Assembly: GCF_004217145.1 (NCBI RefSeq)
Contig: NZ_SHKR01000014.1
Location: forward strand, 784,701 to 848,700
Direction of reading: 5' to 3'
DNA: 64,000 nucleotides
Source: Kribbella rubisoli
GTDB lineage: Bacteria > Actinomycetota > Actinomycetes > Propionibacteriales > Kribbellaceae
The notes beneath the pieces were generated by a model. That model worked only from the letters and a program-made list of their open reading frames with translations. It had not been told where the DNA came from and made no database searches. Every line of letters starts with the position of its first letter. The first letter of the stretch is position 1. A program made the position numbers and the translations under genes. Shown here piece after piece: positions 41,001 through 49,635 of the stretch.

Positions 41001-41186
41001 CAGGCCGCCCGGCTCCTCGCGGCGAGTGCCGTCGTCGCAGGTCTGCCGGACCTGTCCAACCCCGACCTGACCCGGATCGAGCAGGAAACGCGCAGTCGCC
41101 TCGGTGACACGCGGTTCACCGAGGCGACTGAGGAGGGACGGCAGGCGGACTGGTCGGAGTTGGTCCGGCTCACGCTCGCTTCTTGA
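38055..41186 (+). CDS. SARP (BTAD)-NTPase-TPR transcriptional regulator with TTA codon
   Basis: 1043 residues from GTG 38055. OmpR-like DNA-binding domain (about 1-90: LGPFEVRADDGG...ALQRLVSRLRKVLPEG), bacterial transcriptional activation domain (about 95-245), NB-ARC-type NTPase with Walker A LIGPGGSGKTRLS near 285 and Walker B LLILDNCEHV, then C-terminal TPR-like helices (about 640-1040). Codon 6 is TTA (38070-38072), rare in GC-rich actinobacteria, so translation may depend on the bldA-type leucine tRNA. SARP regulators usually activate secondary metabolism, but no biosynthetic cluster is in the window; the nearest target candidate is the ABC exporter downstream. Confidence 0.93.
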   Translation: MQIGMLGPFEVRADDGGIADVPGARLRALLIALALDPGRVVQKATLVDWIWGEQPPADAANALQRLVSRLRKVLPEGSVEGHTDGYRLQVDPDAVDAVRFERLVARARTDQDPQGVRLLREALELWRGAAMQDVGLTESGAFDAAVTRLDGLRLTAMEDRYDAEITLGRGAEMVTELTDLVAANPVRERLVAALMRALVASGRDTEALRVYERTRETLADELGVDPSPELSALHVALLRGELVRRDEKRNTNLREELTTYVGKDADISAVRDLIAEHRLTTLIGPGGSGKTRLSAETARTLLGDLPDGAWMVELAAIGPDGDVAQATLSALALRDALLGDVPEADPTDRVIAAVRERAMLLILDNCEHVIESAAAFAHRVLGECPRLRILATSREPLGITGEALWPVAPLAVPADGSEIDSSPAVRLLQDRAGAVRADLASDAQTLATMARICRALDGMPLAIELAAARLRTMSLEQLANRLDDRFRLLTGGSRTALPRHRTLRAVIDWSWELLSDAERSVLRRLSVFAGGASLEAAEQVCAGGEVESWEVLDLLTALTEKSLVVTKDEGAPRYRMLGTIKEYAQQRLDEAGESDLTRRTHLAYFTELAETADPHLRRAEQLEWLAILEPEHDNIAAAMRGALMAQEADGAMRLGAAAGWYWWFAGHKVEGNEYLMAAPAVPGEVADEVLAVVYAFVTNLMTSGRGRDQYNAEDWIRKAADVSRRVQNPHPAVKLSTALERLLDGPSAFVSAFEPLLEDDDPWVRALARLQTGKMRIMLGDGDPEADALLEAGLAEFRAIGERWGMSFALTELADRVAVRGDFTAACEYCEQAIAVATEVGATEDVVRTRSRQAQLYWLAGDLESSAAAMVEAQQQAERVAWPEALVELALCKAELARWSGNNDEARRQLAVATTMLGQEAERASLRAVRHDVLGYLAEDLDESWEHRTAAVQAATETGHIPSIAQVLVGIADLALRTDQDEQAARLLAASAVVAGLPDLSNPDLTRIEQETRSRLGDTRFTEATEEGRQADWSELVRLTLAS

Positions 41187-41913
41187 AGGTCGAGGTCGCC
41201 CAGATGTAGCCGACGACCGCGATCCCGACCAGCCAGGCGAGTGCGGCGAGCAGGTCGCCGGTCGCCGCCGAACCGTTCAGCAGCCCGCGCAGGGACTCGA
41301 TGATCGGCGTGAACGGCTGGTACTGCGCGAACTGCTTCACGCCCGGACCCATCTTGTCGGCCGGCACGATCGCGCTGCTGAAGAACGGCAGCATGATCAA
41401 CGGCACCGAGGCCAGGCCCGCGGTCTCCGGCGTCTTCGCGAACAGACCGAGAGCGACGGTCAGCCAGCCGGTCGCCAGACCGAGCAGTACGACGATACCG
41501 ATGACGCCGAGCCACTGGACGAAGCTCGCCGACGGGTTGAACCCGAGCGCGAAGGCCACTCCGATGATCGCCGCGATCGCGACCAGGTTGGTCATCAGGC
41601 TGGCGATCACGTGACCGGTCAGCACCGCGCCACGCGGCACATCCATCACCTTGAACCGGTTGATGATGCCCTTGGTCATGTCGGAGTTCACCGACGTGGC
41701 GACTGATCCCAGTCCGTAGCAAACCGCCAGCAGGAGCATGCCGGGCGTCGCGTAATCGACGTACGGAACACCGACGCTGAAGGCGTCGCCGAGCATGTAG
41801 ACGAACATCAGCATGACCACGACCGGCATCAGTACTGCGTTGAAGACCGAGGTTGGGTTGCGGGCGATGTGCTTGAAGTTGCGGCGCAGCATCACCATCG
41901 AGGGGTTCTTCAT
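41170..41913 (-). CDS. ABC-2-type exporter permease (DrrB-like)
   Basis: 247 residues with six helices, starting NPSMVMLRRNFKHIARNPTSV and including the conserved DMTKGIINRFKVMDVPRGAVL loop of DrrB proteins. Partner of the ATPase encoded upstream (4-bp overlap). The 3' end overlaps the convergent SARP gene by 17 bp. Confidence 0.93.
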   Translation of the reverse strand: MKNPSMVMLRRNFKHIARNPTSVFNAVLMPVVVMLMFVYMLGDAFSVGVPYVDYATPGMLLLAVCYGLGSVATSVNSDMTKGIINRFKVMDVPRGAVLTGHVIASLMTNLVAIAAIIGVAFALGFNPSASFVQWLGVIGIVVLLGLATGWLTVALGLFAKTPETAGLASVPLIMLPFFSSAIVPADKMGPGVKQFAQYQPFTPIIESLRGLLNGSAATGDLLAALAWLVGIAVVGYIWATSTFKKRA

Positions 41914-42854
41914 TTCGCGACTACCTCCGCGGTGTCGTGGCCGGTCAGGGCCAGGAAAACGTCATCGAGATCAGGGGTGTGGACGGAGAATTCCTCGGCG
42001 TCGAGAGAGTGCTCGTCGAGGCGGTCGAGCAACGCGCGGACCGACTTGGTGCCGCCGTCACTCGGGACCCGCAGGGTCAGCGCGTCGTCGTCGCGGGTCG
42101 ATTCGGGCATGATTCCGGCGGCGACGTCGAGGTCGTCGAAGCTGGCGAACCGGAACCGGACATGCGTGCCGGGGATCTGCCGCTTGAGCTCCTCAGGGGT
42201 GCCCTCGGCAACCAACTTGCCCTTGTTCAGTACTGCGATCCGGTCGGCGAGCTCGTCGGCCTCGTCCAGGTACTGCGTGGTGAGGAAGATCGTCACGCCG
42301 TCGGCCAGCAGCTCGCGGATGATCGTCCACATCGTCCGGCGGCTGCGCGGGTCCAGACCGGTGGTCGGCTCGTCCAGGAAGATGATCCGCGGATTGCCGA
42401 CCAGCGTCATCGCGAGGTCGAGCTTGCGCCGCATCCCTCCGGAGTACGTCGCCGCGGACTTGTCGGCCGACTCCACCAGGTCGAAGCGCTCGAGTAGATC
42501 GGTCACGATCCGCTTGCCGTCCTTGGCCGGCACCGGGCTCAGGTCAACCATCAGCTGGAGGTTCTCGCGGCCGGTCAGCAACTCGTCCACCGCCGCGAAC
42601 TGGCCGGTGACGCCGATCGCCGAGCGGACCGACTTGGCATCGGTGGCAACGTCGTTCCCGGCCACCCGGACCGTGCCGCTGTCGGCCTTGATCAACGTGG
42701 TCAACACGTTGACGGTTGTCGTCTTGCCGGCCCCGTTCGGGCCGAGCAGCGAGAAGACGGTGCCCGCGGGTACTTCGAAGTCGATGCCGTCGAGCACGGT
42801 CTTGTCGCCGAATGTCTTGCGCAGTCCTGAGACCGCGATCGCCGTAGTTGTCAT
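41910..42854 (-). CDS. ABC exporter ATPase (DrrA-like, daunorubicin-resistance family)
   Basis: 314 residues from ATG 42854. Walker A LLGPNGAGKTTT, signature YSGGMRRKLDLAM, Walker B IIFLDEPTTGLD, H-loop QYLDEADELAD, and a C-terminal regulatory extension of the DrrA type. Exports a hydrophobic compound with DrrB-like partner; substrate unknown. Three TGACAC-type repeats lie directly upstream. Confidence 0.95.
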   Translation of the reverse strand: MTTTAIAVSGLRKTFGDKTVLDGIDFEVPAGTVFSLLGPNGAGKTTTVNVLTTLIKADSGTVRVAGNDVATDAKSVRSAIGVTGQFAAVDELLTGRENLQLMVDLSPVPAKDGKRIVTDLLERFDLVESADKSAATYSGGMRRKLDLAMTLVGNPRIIFLDEPTTGLDPRSRRTMWTIIRELLADGVTIFLTTQYLDEADELADRIAVLNKGKLVAEGTPEELKRQIPGTHVRFRFASFDDLDVAAGIMPESTRDDDALTLRVPSDGGTKSVRALLDRLDEHSLDAEEFSVHTPDLDDVFLALTGHDTAEVVAK

Positions 42855-42876
42855 GGGACTACCTTCGGCAGCCGCC

Positions 42877-42913
42877 CTGACACGCACCTGACACGCCGCC
42901 TACACCGTGTCAG
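42877..42913. promoter_or_regulatory. Repeated ctgacacg sites between drrA-like and DUF4097 genes
   Basis: ctgacacg at 42877-42884 and 42888-42895 (direct, 11-bp period, one helical turn) and the inverted copy cgtgtcag at 42906-42913. A related ggtgtcag follows near 42953. The arrangement suits cooperative binding of a dimeric regulator controlling both divergent units. Confidence 0.55.
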
Positions 42914-43014
42914 CGGCCGTGACCATGCCCGTCTTGCGCTCATGGCGGTGCGGTGTCAGGGCTCCGGGCGAGAGTCGTCCTTGTCATCACCGACTCCCGC
43001 AAAGGACAGACATC

Positions 43015-43689
43015 ATGCCGACCTTCGCCACCCCCGCGCCGATCTCCGCCGACGTCGACATCATCTTCGGCAACGTCACCGTCAAGGCCGGCGACCGGAC
43101 CGACACCGTCGTCGAGGTCCGACCGGTCGACCCGGCCTGGGACCTCGACGTACAGGCCGCCGAGCAGGTCGTCATCGAGTTCACCGACGGGAAACTGCTG
43201 GTCAAGCACCCGAAGCTGCGGACGCTGTTCGCGAAGAAGTACGGCGAGGTGGCCGTACTGATCGAGCTGCCGACCGGGTCCGACGTCCAGGGCTACACCG
43301 CCAAGGGCGACTACGTCGTCGAGGGTGAAGTCGGCTCCTGCCAGCTGAAGACCGCGAACGGCGACATCCACGTCGGCAAGGTTGCCGGCGACCTGCGGGC
43401 CAAGTCGGCCACCGGCAACATCACCGTCGACGTGGCGAGGGCCGCGGTCAACGCCCGTACAGCCAGCGGCGACATCCAGGTCGGGCAGCTCGGCAACGGC
43501 GCAGCCGACCTCTACACCGCCACCGGCTTCGTTGCAGTCGGCGTACTGGCCGGCACCGCCGCCCAACTGGATGCCCACACCTCAATCGGCCGCGTGTTCA
43601 ACGAACTGGACGCCACCGAGCCGACCGACCGCACCATCGCCGTACGCGCCCGCACTCACGGCGGCAACATCACCGTCCGCCGCGCATAA
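43015..43689 (+). CDS. DUF4097 beta-helix-like protein
   Basis: 224 residues, no signal peptide. Repeating short strands of the form G-DI-V---G-L (e.g. TANGDIHVGKVAGDLRAKSA, TASGDIQVGQLGN, THGGNITVRRA) are the DUF4097 (putative adhesin) fold. In actinobacteria such genes commonly neighbour DrrAB-type exporters, as here. Role unknown. Confidence 0.88.
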   Translation: MPTFATPAPISADVDIIFGNVTVKAGDRTDTVVEVRPVDPAWDLDVQAAEQVVIEFTDGKLLVKHPKLRTLFAKKYGEVAVLIELPTGSDVQGYTAKGDYVVEGEVGSCQLKTANGDIHVGKVAGDLRAKSATGNITVDVARAAVNARTASGDIQVGQLGNGAADLYTATGFVAVGVLAGTAAQLDAHTSIGRVFNELDATEPTDRTIAVRARTHGGNITVRRA

Positions 43690-43737
43690 CCAGCCTCAGC
43701 CAGGCCTCAGCGAGGGCCGCATGCTGCGGTGGTGAAG

Positions 43738-45267
43738 TCACGGCGCCTCGGTTGGCACCGGCAGGGGATGACCGGGCACGGTGGTGTCGGTCGCAGGTAG
43801 TTCGCCGGTCAGGAGGTACTTCGTGCCGATCGCGTTCGCTGCGGGGTTGACCGCGGCGAGGCGGTTGGCGAATACGCCGTGTTTGCCCGAGTCCCTTTCG
43901 GTGACCAGGATCGAGGTCGGCAGTGCCTTGTGCATCTTCAGCGCACCGGCGTACGGCGTGCCCGGGTCACCGATCGAGTTGAACATCAAGACGCCGGGCA
44001 AGCCCTCACCCGTGATCTTGAGCCTGCCGGGGCTGTCGAAGGCCCAGCTCTGGCAGGCGCTGCCGCTGGTCCACATGATGTACCAGGCGAACTGCGACGT
44101 CCGGGCGAGCTTGTCCGCGTCGTGCTCGTACTTCGCCCGGTTGCGCGGCCCGTGCGAGTCGGCGCAGATCACCGAGGTGAAGATCGCGTTCGCCTGTTCG
44201 CCGTCGGGGCTCAGGTCGGGCGCGGCGATGTCGGTCAGGATGCTGTCGTCCCCGTCGACGACGTACGCGCTGAGTGCGTCGGTGAATCCGATCCAGCCGC
44301 CCTCGGCGAACATCGCGCCGTACGCCGTTCCGAGCAGTTCGCTGCCGCCGACGTCTCCGTGCGGCTTGGTACGGAAGTCAGTGAGCGTCTTGTTCCAGGC
44401 CGCCCGCACGGCCGGCACGGTCTTGCCCAGGTGGAACACGTTGTCGTACTTGGCAACCCATGGCAGGTAGTCGTGGTCGAACCGCTTCTGGAACGCGGCC
44501 GCCTGATCGAGCCAGACCTGGTACCAAACCTCCTTCGGGGTCGGATCCATGTTGCCGTCCAGAATCATCCGGCCGACGTGGCGCGGGAACAGTTGCCCGT
44601 ACACGGCGCCGAGATAGGTGCCGTAAGACAGGCCCAGATAGTTGAGTTTCCGCTCGCCCAGCGCGGCGCGGACGGCGTCCATGTCACGAGCCACGTCGAC
44701 CGTGCCCAGGTGAGGGAGGATCGCCGTGTTGTTGGCCTGGCAGTCCTCCGCATAGCTGCTCCAGAGCTTCCACAGCTGATTGCGGCTCGCCTTCGCGTCC
44801 GGGTCCGGCTGCGGGGCGCCGAAGTGATCGGGAGCCGCGCAGCTCACCGGCGCGCTCAGAAACACGCCACGCGGATCGAATCCGATGATGTCGTAGGCAT
44901 CCAGAACGGCGGTGTCGAGCTGGGTGAAGCCGGTGGCGTCCGGTCTGGACAGCGATCCGGCGTACGCCGCACCGCTCACGCCCGGGCCGCCCGGGTTCAC
45001 CACCAGCGAGCCGATCCGCTTCGCAGGTTTGTTGGCCGCGTGCTTGGTCACCAGCAGCGAGATCTTGGCGCCGTTCGGACGCGAATAGTCCAGCGGAACC
45101 TTCAGGGTGGCGCAGGTGAGCGCCGGGTACGGCTCGGCGATATCGCTGGGACAGGTGCCGAAGCTCAGCGCCGAGTTCCTTGCTTCGGGAGGGTTCGCAG
45201 CGGCCGGCACGGCTGGCGCGATCAGGGCAAGGGAAGTAGCGGCGGCCAGAACCCATCGGAGACGCAT
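43738..45267 (-). CDS. Secreted S33-family alpha/beta hydrolase (tripeptidyl aminopeptidase-like)
   Basis: 509 residues from ATG 45267. Signal peptide ends near AANPPEA. Peptidase S33 pattern: VVNPGGPGVSG (oxyanion), IIGFDPRGVFLSAPV, nucleophile LGLSYGTYLGAVY, Asp in FNSIGDPGTPYAGA and His in DSGKHGVFANR. Related Streptomyces enzymes release tripeptides from secreted protein N-termini. Confidence 0.93.
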   Translation of the reverse strand: MRLRWVLAAATSLALIAPAVPAAANPPEARNSALSFGTCPSDIAEPYPALTCATLKVPLDYSRPNGAKISLLVTKHAANKPAKRIGSLVVNPGGPGVSGAAYAGSLSRPDATGFTQLDTAVLDAYDIIGFDPRGVFLSAPVSCAAPDHFGAPQPDPDAKASRNQLWKLWSSYAEDCQANNTAILPHLGTVDVARDMDAVRAALGERKLNYLGLSYGTYLGAVYGQLFPRHVGRMILDGNMDPTPKEVWYQVWLDQAAAFQKRFDHDYLPWVAKYDNVFHLGKTVPAVRAAWNKTLTDFRTKPHGDVGGSELLGTAYGAMFAEGGWIGFTDALSAYVVDGDDSILTDIAAPDLSPDGEQANAIFTSVICADSHGPRNRAKYEHDADKLARTSQFAWYIMWTSGSACQSWAFDSPGRLKITGEGLPGVLMFNSIGDPGTPYAGALKMHKALPTSILVTERDSGKHGVFANRLAAVNPAANAIGTKYLLTGELPATDTTVPGHPLPVPTEAP

Positions 45268-45331
45268 CTGCGAACCACCTTCACCACGTCGAAGCAGCCT
45301 TCCGCAAAGTATCGCGCGGCCAGCTTGCGCG

Positions 45332-45359
45332 TTGACACTTTCCGATATGGGCATATGAT
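45332..45359 (+). promoter_or_regulatory. Strong promoter with embedded palindrome
   Basis: TTGACA (45332-45337), 16-bp spacer, TATGAT (45354-45359): near-consensus housekeeping sigma promoter 33 bp before the reductase-fold gene. The palindrome atatg-gg-catat (45345-45356) overlaps the -10 and could be a repressor site, but no regulator is adjacent. Confidence 0.7.
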
Positions 45360-45391
45360 TTTGCCATGGTTCGAACCGAGTGGAGGAACTG

Positions 45392-46057
45392 ATGGCCGGC
45401 AAGGTGTTCTTCGGCGTGACGATGTCGCTGGACGGTTTCATGGCACCGGAGCACGTGCCGGCCGAGATCGTCTTCACACCCCGAGGTCAGGACGATCCGG
45501 GGGCCCAGCGCTGGTTGAGGAAATGGTCGGAGCTGCAGTCGTGGGCGTTCCCGCAGCGCCACTTCCGGGAGAACCTCAAGCTCGGCGAGGGCGGTGAGGA
45601 AGGAGTCGACAACGACCTCTCGCAGGAGACGCACGAGCGCATCGGCGTCAACATCATGGGCAAGCGGATGTTCGAGGCCGGCGAGCTCTCGTGGCCGGAG
45701 GAAGCGCCGTTCCACACTCCGGTGTTCGTCCTCACCCACACCGAGCGGGAGCCGTGGGAGCGGCCGGGCGGCACGACGTTCCACTTCGTCACCGACGGCA
45801 TCGAGAGCGCGTTGTTCCAGGCCCGCGCGGTCGCCGGCGACCGCGACATCCGCATCTCCGGCGGCGCCGAGACGATCCAGCAGTACCTGGACGGCGGTCT
45901 GATCGACGAGTTCTCGATCTCCCTCTCGCCGGTGCTGCTCGGCACCGGGATTCGCCTGTTCGACCACGTGGATCCGGACCGGATCGCGCTCGACCAGACG
46001 CGTTCGGTCGCGTCGCCGCGGGTGACTCACCTGACCTACACCACGTCGAAACGGTGA
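45392..46057 (+). CDS. Dihydrofolate reductase/RibD C-terminal-like protein (1)
   Basis: 221 residues. FFGVTMSLDGFMAPE start, INIMGKRMFEAGE, DRDIRISGGAETIQQYLDGGLID with the NADPH-binding GG, and the SPVLLGTGIRLFDHV end are typical of the YyaP/YwjB-type DHFR-like family. It is probably an NADPH-dependent reductase with unknown substrate. Followed 81 bp later by a second member. Confidence 0.88.
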   Translation: MAGKVFFGVTMSLDGFMAPEHVPAEIVFTPRGQDDPGAQRWLRKWSELQSWAFPQRHFRENLKLGEGGEEGVDNDLSQETHERIGVNIMGKRMFEAGELSWPEEAPFHTPVFVLTHTEREPWERPGGTTFHFVTDGIESALFQARAVAGDRDIRISGGAETIQQYLDGGLIDEFSISLSPVLLGTGIRLFDHVDPDRIALDQTRSVASPRVTHLTYTTSKR

Positions 46058-46138
46058 TTCGTTCCCGTCATGTCAAGGCGGCTCTGCCGGCTCCGACCAG
46101 TTGGTGAGCATCTCCCATCCAACTGAAGGAGCGACACC

Positions 46139-46783
46139 ATGTCCGAGGTCAGAGTTCACAACCTGTCGATTTCGCTGGACGGTTTTGCGACCGGCGAGGG
46201 TCAGGCGCTGGAGGCCCCGTTCGGGCACGCCGGTGAGCGGCTGCACGAGTGGCTCGTCGGCACGCGGTTCTTCCACGCGGAGGACAACTTGTCCGGCGGT
46301 ACGCAGGGCGCCGACAACGGGTTCGCCGTACAGCACAACCCCGGCATAGGCGCCGAGATCATGGGCGCCGGCAAGTTCGGCCCGCCGGGATGGCAGGACG
46401 ACCCCGACTGGAAGGGCTGGTGGGGCCCGAACCCGCCGTTCCACACGCCGACCTTCATCCTCACCCACCGCCCACGCCCGTCGATCGAGATGGAGGGCGG
46501 CACCACCTACCACTTCCTCGACGCCACCCCGGCCGAAGCCGTCGCCCAGGCCCGCGAGGCCGCCGCCGGCGCCGACGTACGCATCGGTGGCGGCCCCACC
46601 GTGGTCCGCGACTTCCTCGCCGAAGGCCTCATCGACTACATGCACGTAGCCCAGGTCCCCATCCTCCTGGGCCGCGGCGTCCGCCTCTGGGACGGCCTCG
46701 AATCCCTCGAACAGACCTACACCATCGAGCCCGTCTCAACCCCGACCGGCATAACCCACCTAACCTTCACCGCGAAGCGCTAA
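46139..46783 (+). CDS. Dihydrofolate reductase/RibD C-terminal-like protein (2)
   Basis: 214 residues, same family as the preceding gene: VHNLSISLDGFATGEGQ, AEIMGAGKFGPPGW, ADVRIGGGPTVVRDFLAEGL, PILLGRGVRLWDGL. The two share overall layout but are clearly diverged. Good RBS gaaggag. The 3' end overlaps the convergent serine hydrolase gene by 24 bp. Confidence 0.88.
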   Translation: MSEVRVHNLSISLDGFATGEGQALEAPFGHAGERLHEWLVGTRFFHAEDNLSGGTQGADNGFAVQHNPGIGAEIMGAGKFGPPGWQDDPDWKGWWGPNPPFHTPTFILTHRPRPSIEMEGGTTYHFLDATPAEAVAQAREAAAGADVRIGGGPTVVRDFLAEGLIDYMHVAQVPILLGRGVRLWDGLESLEQTYTIEPVSTPTGITHLTFTAKR

Positions 46784-48130
46784 GTCGTGGCCGTCCAGTT
46801 CGTGGCCGCCCAGTTCGTGGCCGTCCAGTTCGTGGGCCCAGGCGGTCATGGTCCGGGCGGTTGGTGAGTCCGGGCGCAGTTTGGTCCAGAGGCGCAGGAA
46901 GGGCCAGACGATGTCGGTGCGGTGGAGCTCGATCGCTCCCCAGACGGCGTCCTCGAATCCCTCGTCGTCGGGGTCGAAATCGTCGGCAGTGGCCAGTCGG
47001 TGGTACGTCGCCTGGGCCGCGTCCGGCCCTTCGGTTGCAAGGGCTTCGGCGACCGGGCCGGCGAGCGAGCGCTTGGCGATGCGCAACTCCGTCACTCCGA
47101 GGTCTCCTCCGCCGAGTGTGACGTCGAGTGCTGCCTTGGCGATGGATGAGGCGGGGACGGTGTTGGAGTTGGCGAGGACGACGACGCCGGTACGCCGCTC
47201 AGGCACGAGCACGAGACGTGCTCCGAAGCCGGGATCGAGTCCGCTGTGGCTCAGCGTTCGATACCCGAGATAGCTGCCCACGGCCCAGCCGAGCGCCATC
47301 GCCTCCTCCCAGGGAGGATTGCCGACCTGCACGACCGGCTGCGACATGAGGTTGAGCACGCCACCCGATTCGAAGTACGCCATCAGTCCGCGGGACAACT
47401 CGATCAGGTTCGAGTGCAGGGTCGAGCTCGGCGCATGACGCCTGCTGTACGGATACGCATCACCGGGCATCACCAGCGGCATCCCCACGTGCGGCGAGGC
47501 GGCCAGTTCAGCGGGTACGTCGGCGCGCAGGAACGTACTCTTCTGCATCCCTAGCGGTTTGAGGATCTCCCGCCGTACGGCGTCCTCGAACGTCGCGCCT
47601 GTCGCCCTCGAAAGGACCAGGCCGAGTAGCTCGTAGCCAGCGTTGGAGTAGGAGAACGCCGGGTTCTTCAGCCGCCAACTCGACAAGCTGCGAGCGAACT
47701 CGCTCAGCGCGTCGTCGCCGAGCTGGGGGTCGTGCCAGCCGTAGTCCGAGACGTCGGGCAGACCGCTGGTGTGACTCAGCAAGCCCCGCGCCGTGACCTC
47801 CCCCTCCCGGCCGTCGGCCAGCGTGAACTCTGGCACCCATTCGGTAATCGGAGCGTCCAGATCGAGCTCTTTGCGAACGATCGCCGTCGCGACAAAGGGC
47901 TTGGACACCGACGCCAGATGGAACATCGTCTCCGGCGTGACCGGCGTACCGCTCCCAACATCGCGCACTCCGAACCCGCGCGAGACGACCTCGCCATCCC
48001 GCACGACCGCGACGGCCAGTCCCGCGATGTCATGCGAGCCGACAAAGCTCTCAACCAGCGGCCACAGCCCTTCCTCTACGCCGTCCATCACCCGACGGTA
48101 CGCCGTCACGCACCTCTCGCGCCTGGTCAT
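46760..48130 (-). CDS. Beta-lactamase-related serine hydrolase (class C/D-Ala-D-Ala type) with repeat tail
   Basis: 456 residues; start ATG 48130 (an internal ATG about 15 codons in is also possible). Catalytic motifs: SVSK (74-77), YSN in FSYSNAGYELLGL, and HSG in LSHSGLDPGFG. Cytosolic esterase/peptidase of unknown substrate. The C-terminus carries an imperfect His-Glu-Leu-(Asp/Gly)-Gly repeat (HELDGHELGGHELDGHDL) encoded by 15-bp tandem DNA repeats (46787-46831). Confidence 0.9.
   Translation of the reverse strand: MTRRERCVTAYRRVMDGVEEGLWPLVESFVGSHDIAGLAVAVVRDGEVVSRGFGVRDVGSGTPVTPETMFHLASVSKPFVATAIVRKELDLDAPITEWVPEFTLADGREGEVTARGLLSHTSGLPDVSDYGWHDPQLGDDALSEFARSLSSWRLKNPAFSYSNAGYELLGLVLSRATGATFEDAVRREILKPLGMQKSTFLRADVPAELAASPHVGMPLVMPGDAYPYSRRHAPSSTLHSNLIELSRGLMAYFESGGVLNLMSQPVVQVGNPPWEEAMALGWAVGSYLGYRTLSHSGLDPGFGARLVLVPERRTGVVVLANSNTVPASSIAKAALDVTLGGGDLGVTELRIAKRSLAGPVAEALATEGPDAAQATYHRLATADDFDPDDEGFEDAVWGAIELHRTDIVWPFLRLWTKLRPDSPTARTMTAWAHELDGHELGGHELDGHDLALRGEG
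46787..46831. repeat. 15-bp tandem repeat in the serine hydrolase 3' end
   Basis: Three adjacent copies of gtggccgtccagttc (the second with one change) plus a partial fourth. They lie in frame and code for a pentapeptide repeat, so copy-number change would alter tail length without a frameshift. Confidence 0.75.
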
Positions 48131-48194
48131 TTGCCCTTAGCAGCAAGGGCATATATCGCATGACCCGATCGGGCGGGCTTGTTACTGTGCGCGG

Positions 48195-49610
48195 ATGACT
48201 TCCCAGCGCGCCCTCCTGCCGCGGTCGACACCGGCCGCCGCGGGCATGTCGTCGACGTCGATCCTCGCGCTGCTGGACGAGCTCGAAGCGCAGTCCATCG
48301 AATGTCACTCGCTCATGATCGTGTACCGCGGTCAGGTCGTCGCGGAAGGCTGGTGGACGCCGTACTCCGCCGAGCGCCCGCACCTGCTGTACTCGTTGAC
48401 CAAGTCGTTCACCTCGATCGCTGTCGGACTCGCGATCGCCGACGGGCTGCTGTCGCTGGACGATCGGGTGGTCGACGTACTGCCCGACCACGTTCCTTCC
48501 GGCGTCTCGGAGCAGGGCCGCCGCATCACCGTTCACCACCTGCTGTCGATGACGGCCGGGCACGGCAAGGACAGCCTCGAGGAAGCGTGGGAACTGGAGC
48601 CCGGGGATCTGGTGAAGGGCTTCCTGCGCGTCTCGTTCCCCGCGGCCGAGGGGACCCAGCACGACTACGACAACGCGACCACCTTCATCCTGGCGCGGAT
48701 GGTCGAACGGGTCACCGGCCGCGAACTTCCCGAATTCCTTGACGAGCGCCTGTTCAAGCCGATGGGCATCGAGGGTGCCGAATGGGACCGCGTGGCGAGC
48801 GGCGCCGCCTTCGGATTCCACGGTCTGCATCTCACAACCGAGGCCATCGCGGTCTTCGGCGAACTGCTACTCCGCGGAGGTCGTTGGGGCGACCAACAAC
48901 TGGTCCCTCGCGAATGGATCGAGCTCGCAACTCGACGCCACATCGACACGCTCGCCCTCCCCAACTGGGCGGTGAACCCCGACTTCACCTCCGGCTACGG
49001 CTACCAGTTCTGGATCTCGCGCCATGGGTATTTCGGTCACGGCTCCTTCGGCCAGTACTGCGTGGTCGTCCCGTCCCACGACCTCGTCATCGCCCTGACC
49101 GGCGCCGTCGGCCCAACAAACGCCGTACCCGGCCTCTTCTGGGACCACCTACTCGACACCGAGGCGACCCCCGAGAACGACGCCCGCCTGGCCGACCGCC
49201 TCCGCCAACTCTCCATGCCACCCGTGCCAGGCAGCCTCGGCCCCGACCGCTCCATCAAGGCAACGATCGACGCCTCCGCCGACAATTCCGCCCTCCCCGA
49301 CGGAACCCCGGTCACCGTCGCCCCCACCTCCGACGGCTGGCTCATCCACCTCGGCCCGTCCCTCACCATCAAGGCCGGCCACAACGAGTGGCACGAAAGC
49401 TCCCCCCTCGGCCGCCCAGTCATCGCCTCCGCCGCCTGGCAGAACGACACCTACACCGCCGACCTCTACGTCATCACCACGCCCCACCGAGTCCACCTAA
49501 CCGTCAACGGCCCCACCGCCACCGCAACCTGGAGCACCGTCCCCCTAACCGGCCCCAACCTCCCCCTCCACCTAAAATCCCCCCTCATGACCAGACCCGA
49601 CGTCTCGTAG
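48195..49610 (+). CDS. Beta-lactamase-related serine hydrolase
   Basis: 471 residues. Catalytic SxxK in YSLTKSFTS, YxN as YDN in HDYDNATTF, and later a GHGSFGQY segment in the position of the third motif. A C-terminal beta-domain (about 350-471) follows. It is divergent from the other serine hydrolase with 64 bp between starts; the two are not close paralogues. Wobble positions become strikingly C-rich in the last third. Confidence 0.9.
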   Translation: MTSQRALLPRSTPAAAGMSSTSILALLDELEAQSIECHSLMIVYRGQVVAEGWWTPYSAERPHLLYSLTKSFTSIAVGLAIADGLLSLDDRVVDVLPDHVPSGVSEQGRRITVHHLLSMTAGHGKDSLEEAWELEPGDLVKGFLRVSFPAAEGTQHDYDNATTFILARMVERVTGRELPEFLDERLFKPMGIEGAEWDRVASGAAFGFHGLHLTTEAIAVFGELLLRGGRWGDQQLVPREWIELATRRHIDTLALPNWAVNPDFTSGYGYQFWISRHGYFGHGSFGQYCVVVPSHDLVIALTGAVGPTNAVPGLFWDHLLDTEATPENDARLADRLRQLSMPPVPGSLGPDRSIKATIDASADNSALPDGTPVTVAPTSDGWLIHLGPSLTIKAGHNEWHESSPLGRPVIASAAWQNDTYTADLYVITTPHRVHLTVNGPTATATWSTVPLTGPNLPLHLKSPLMTRPDVS

Positions 49611-49635
49611 GTTCATCCGTAAGCTGTCTCGCACG

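Noticed and set aside
41869..42891. 340-codon plus-strand frame opposite the DrrA-like gene
   Set aside because: Ser/Arg-rich antisense frame.
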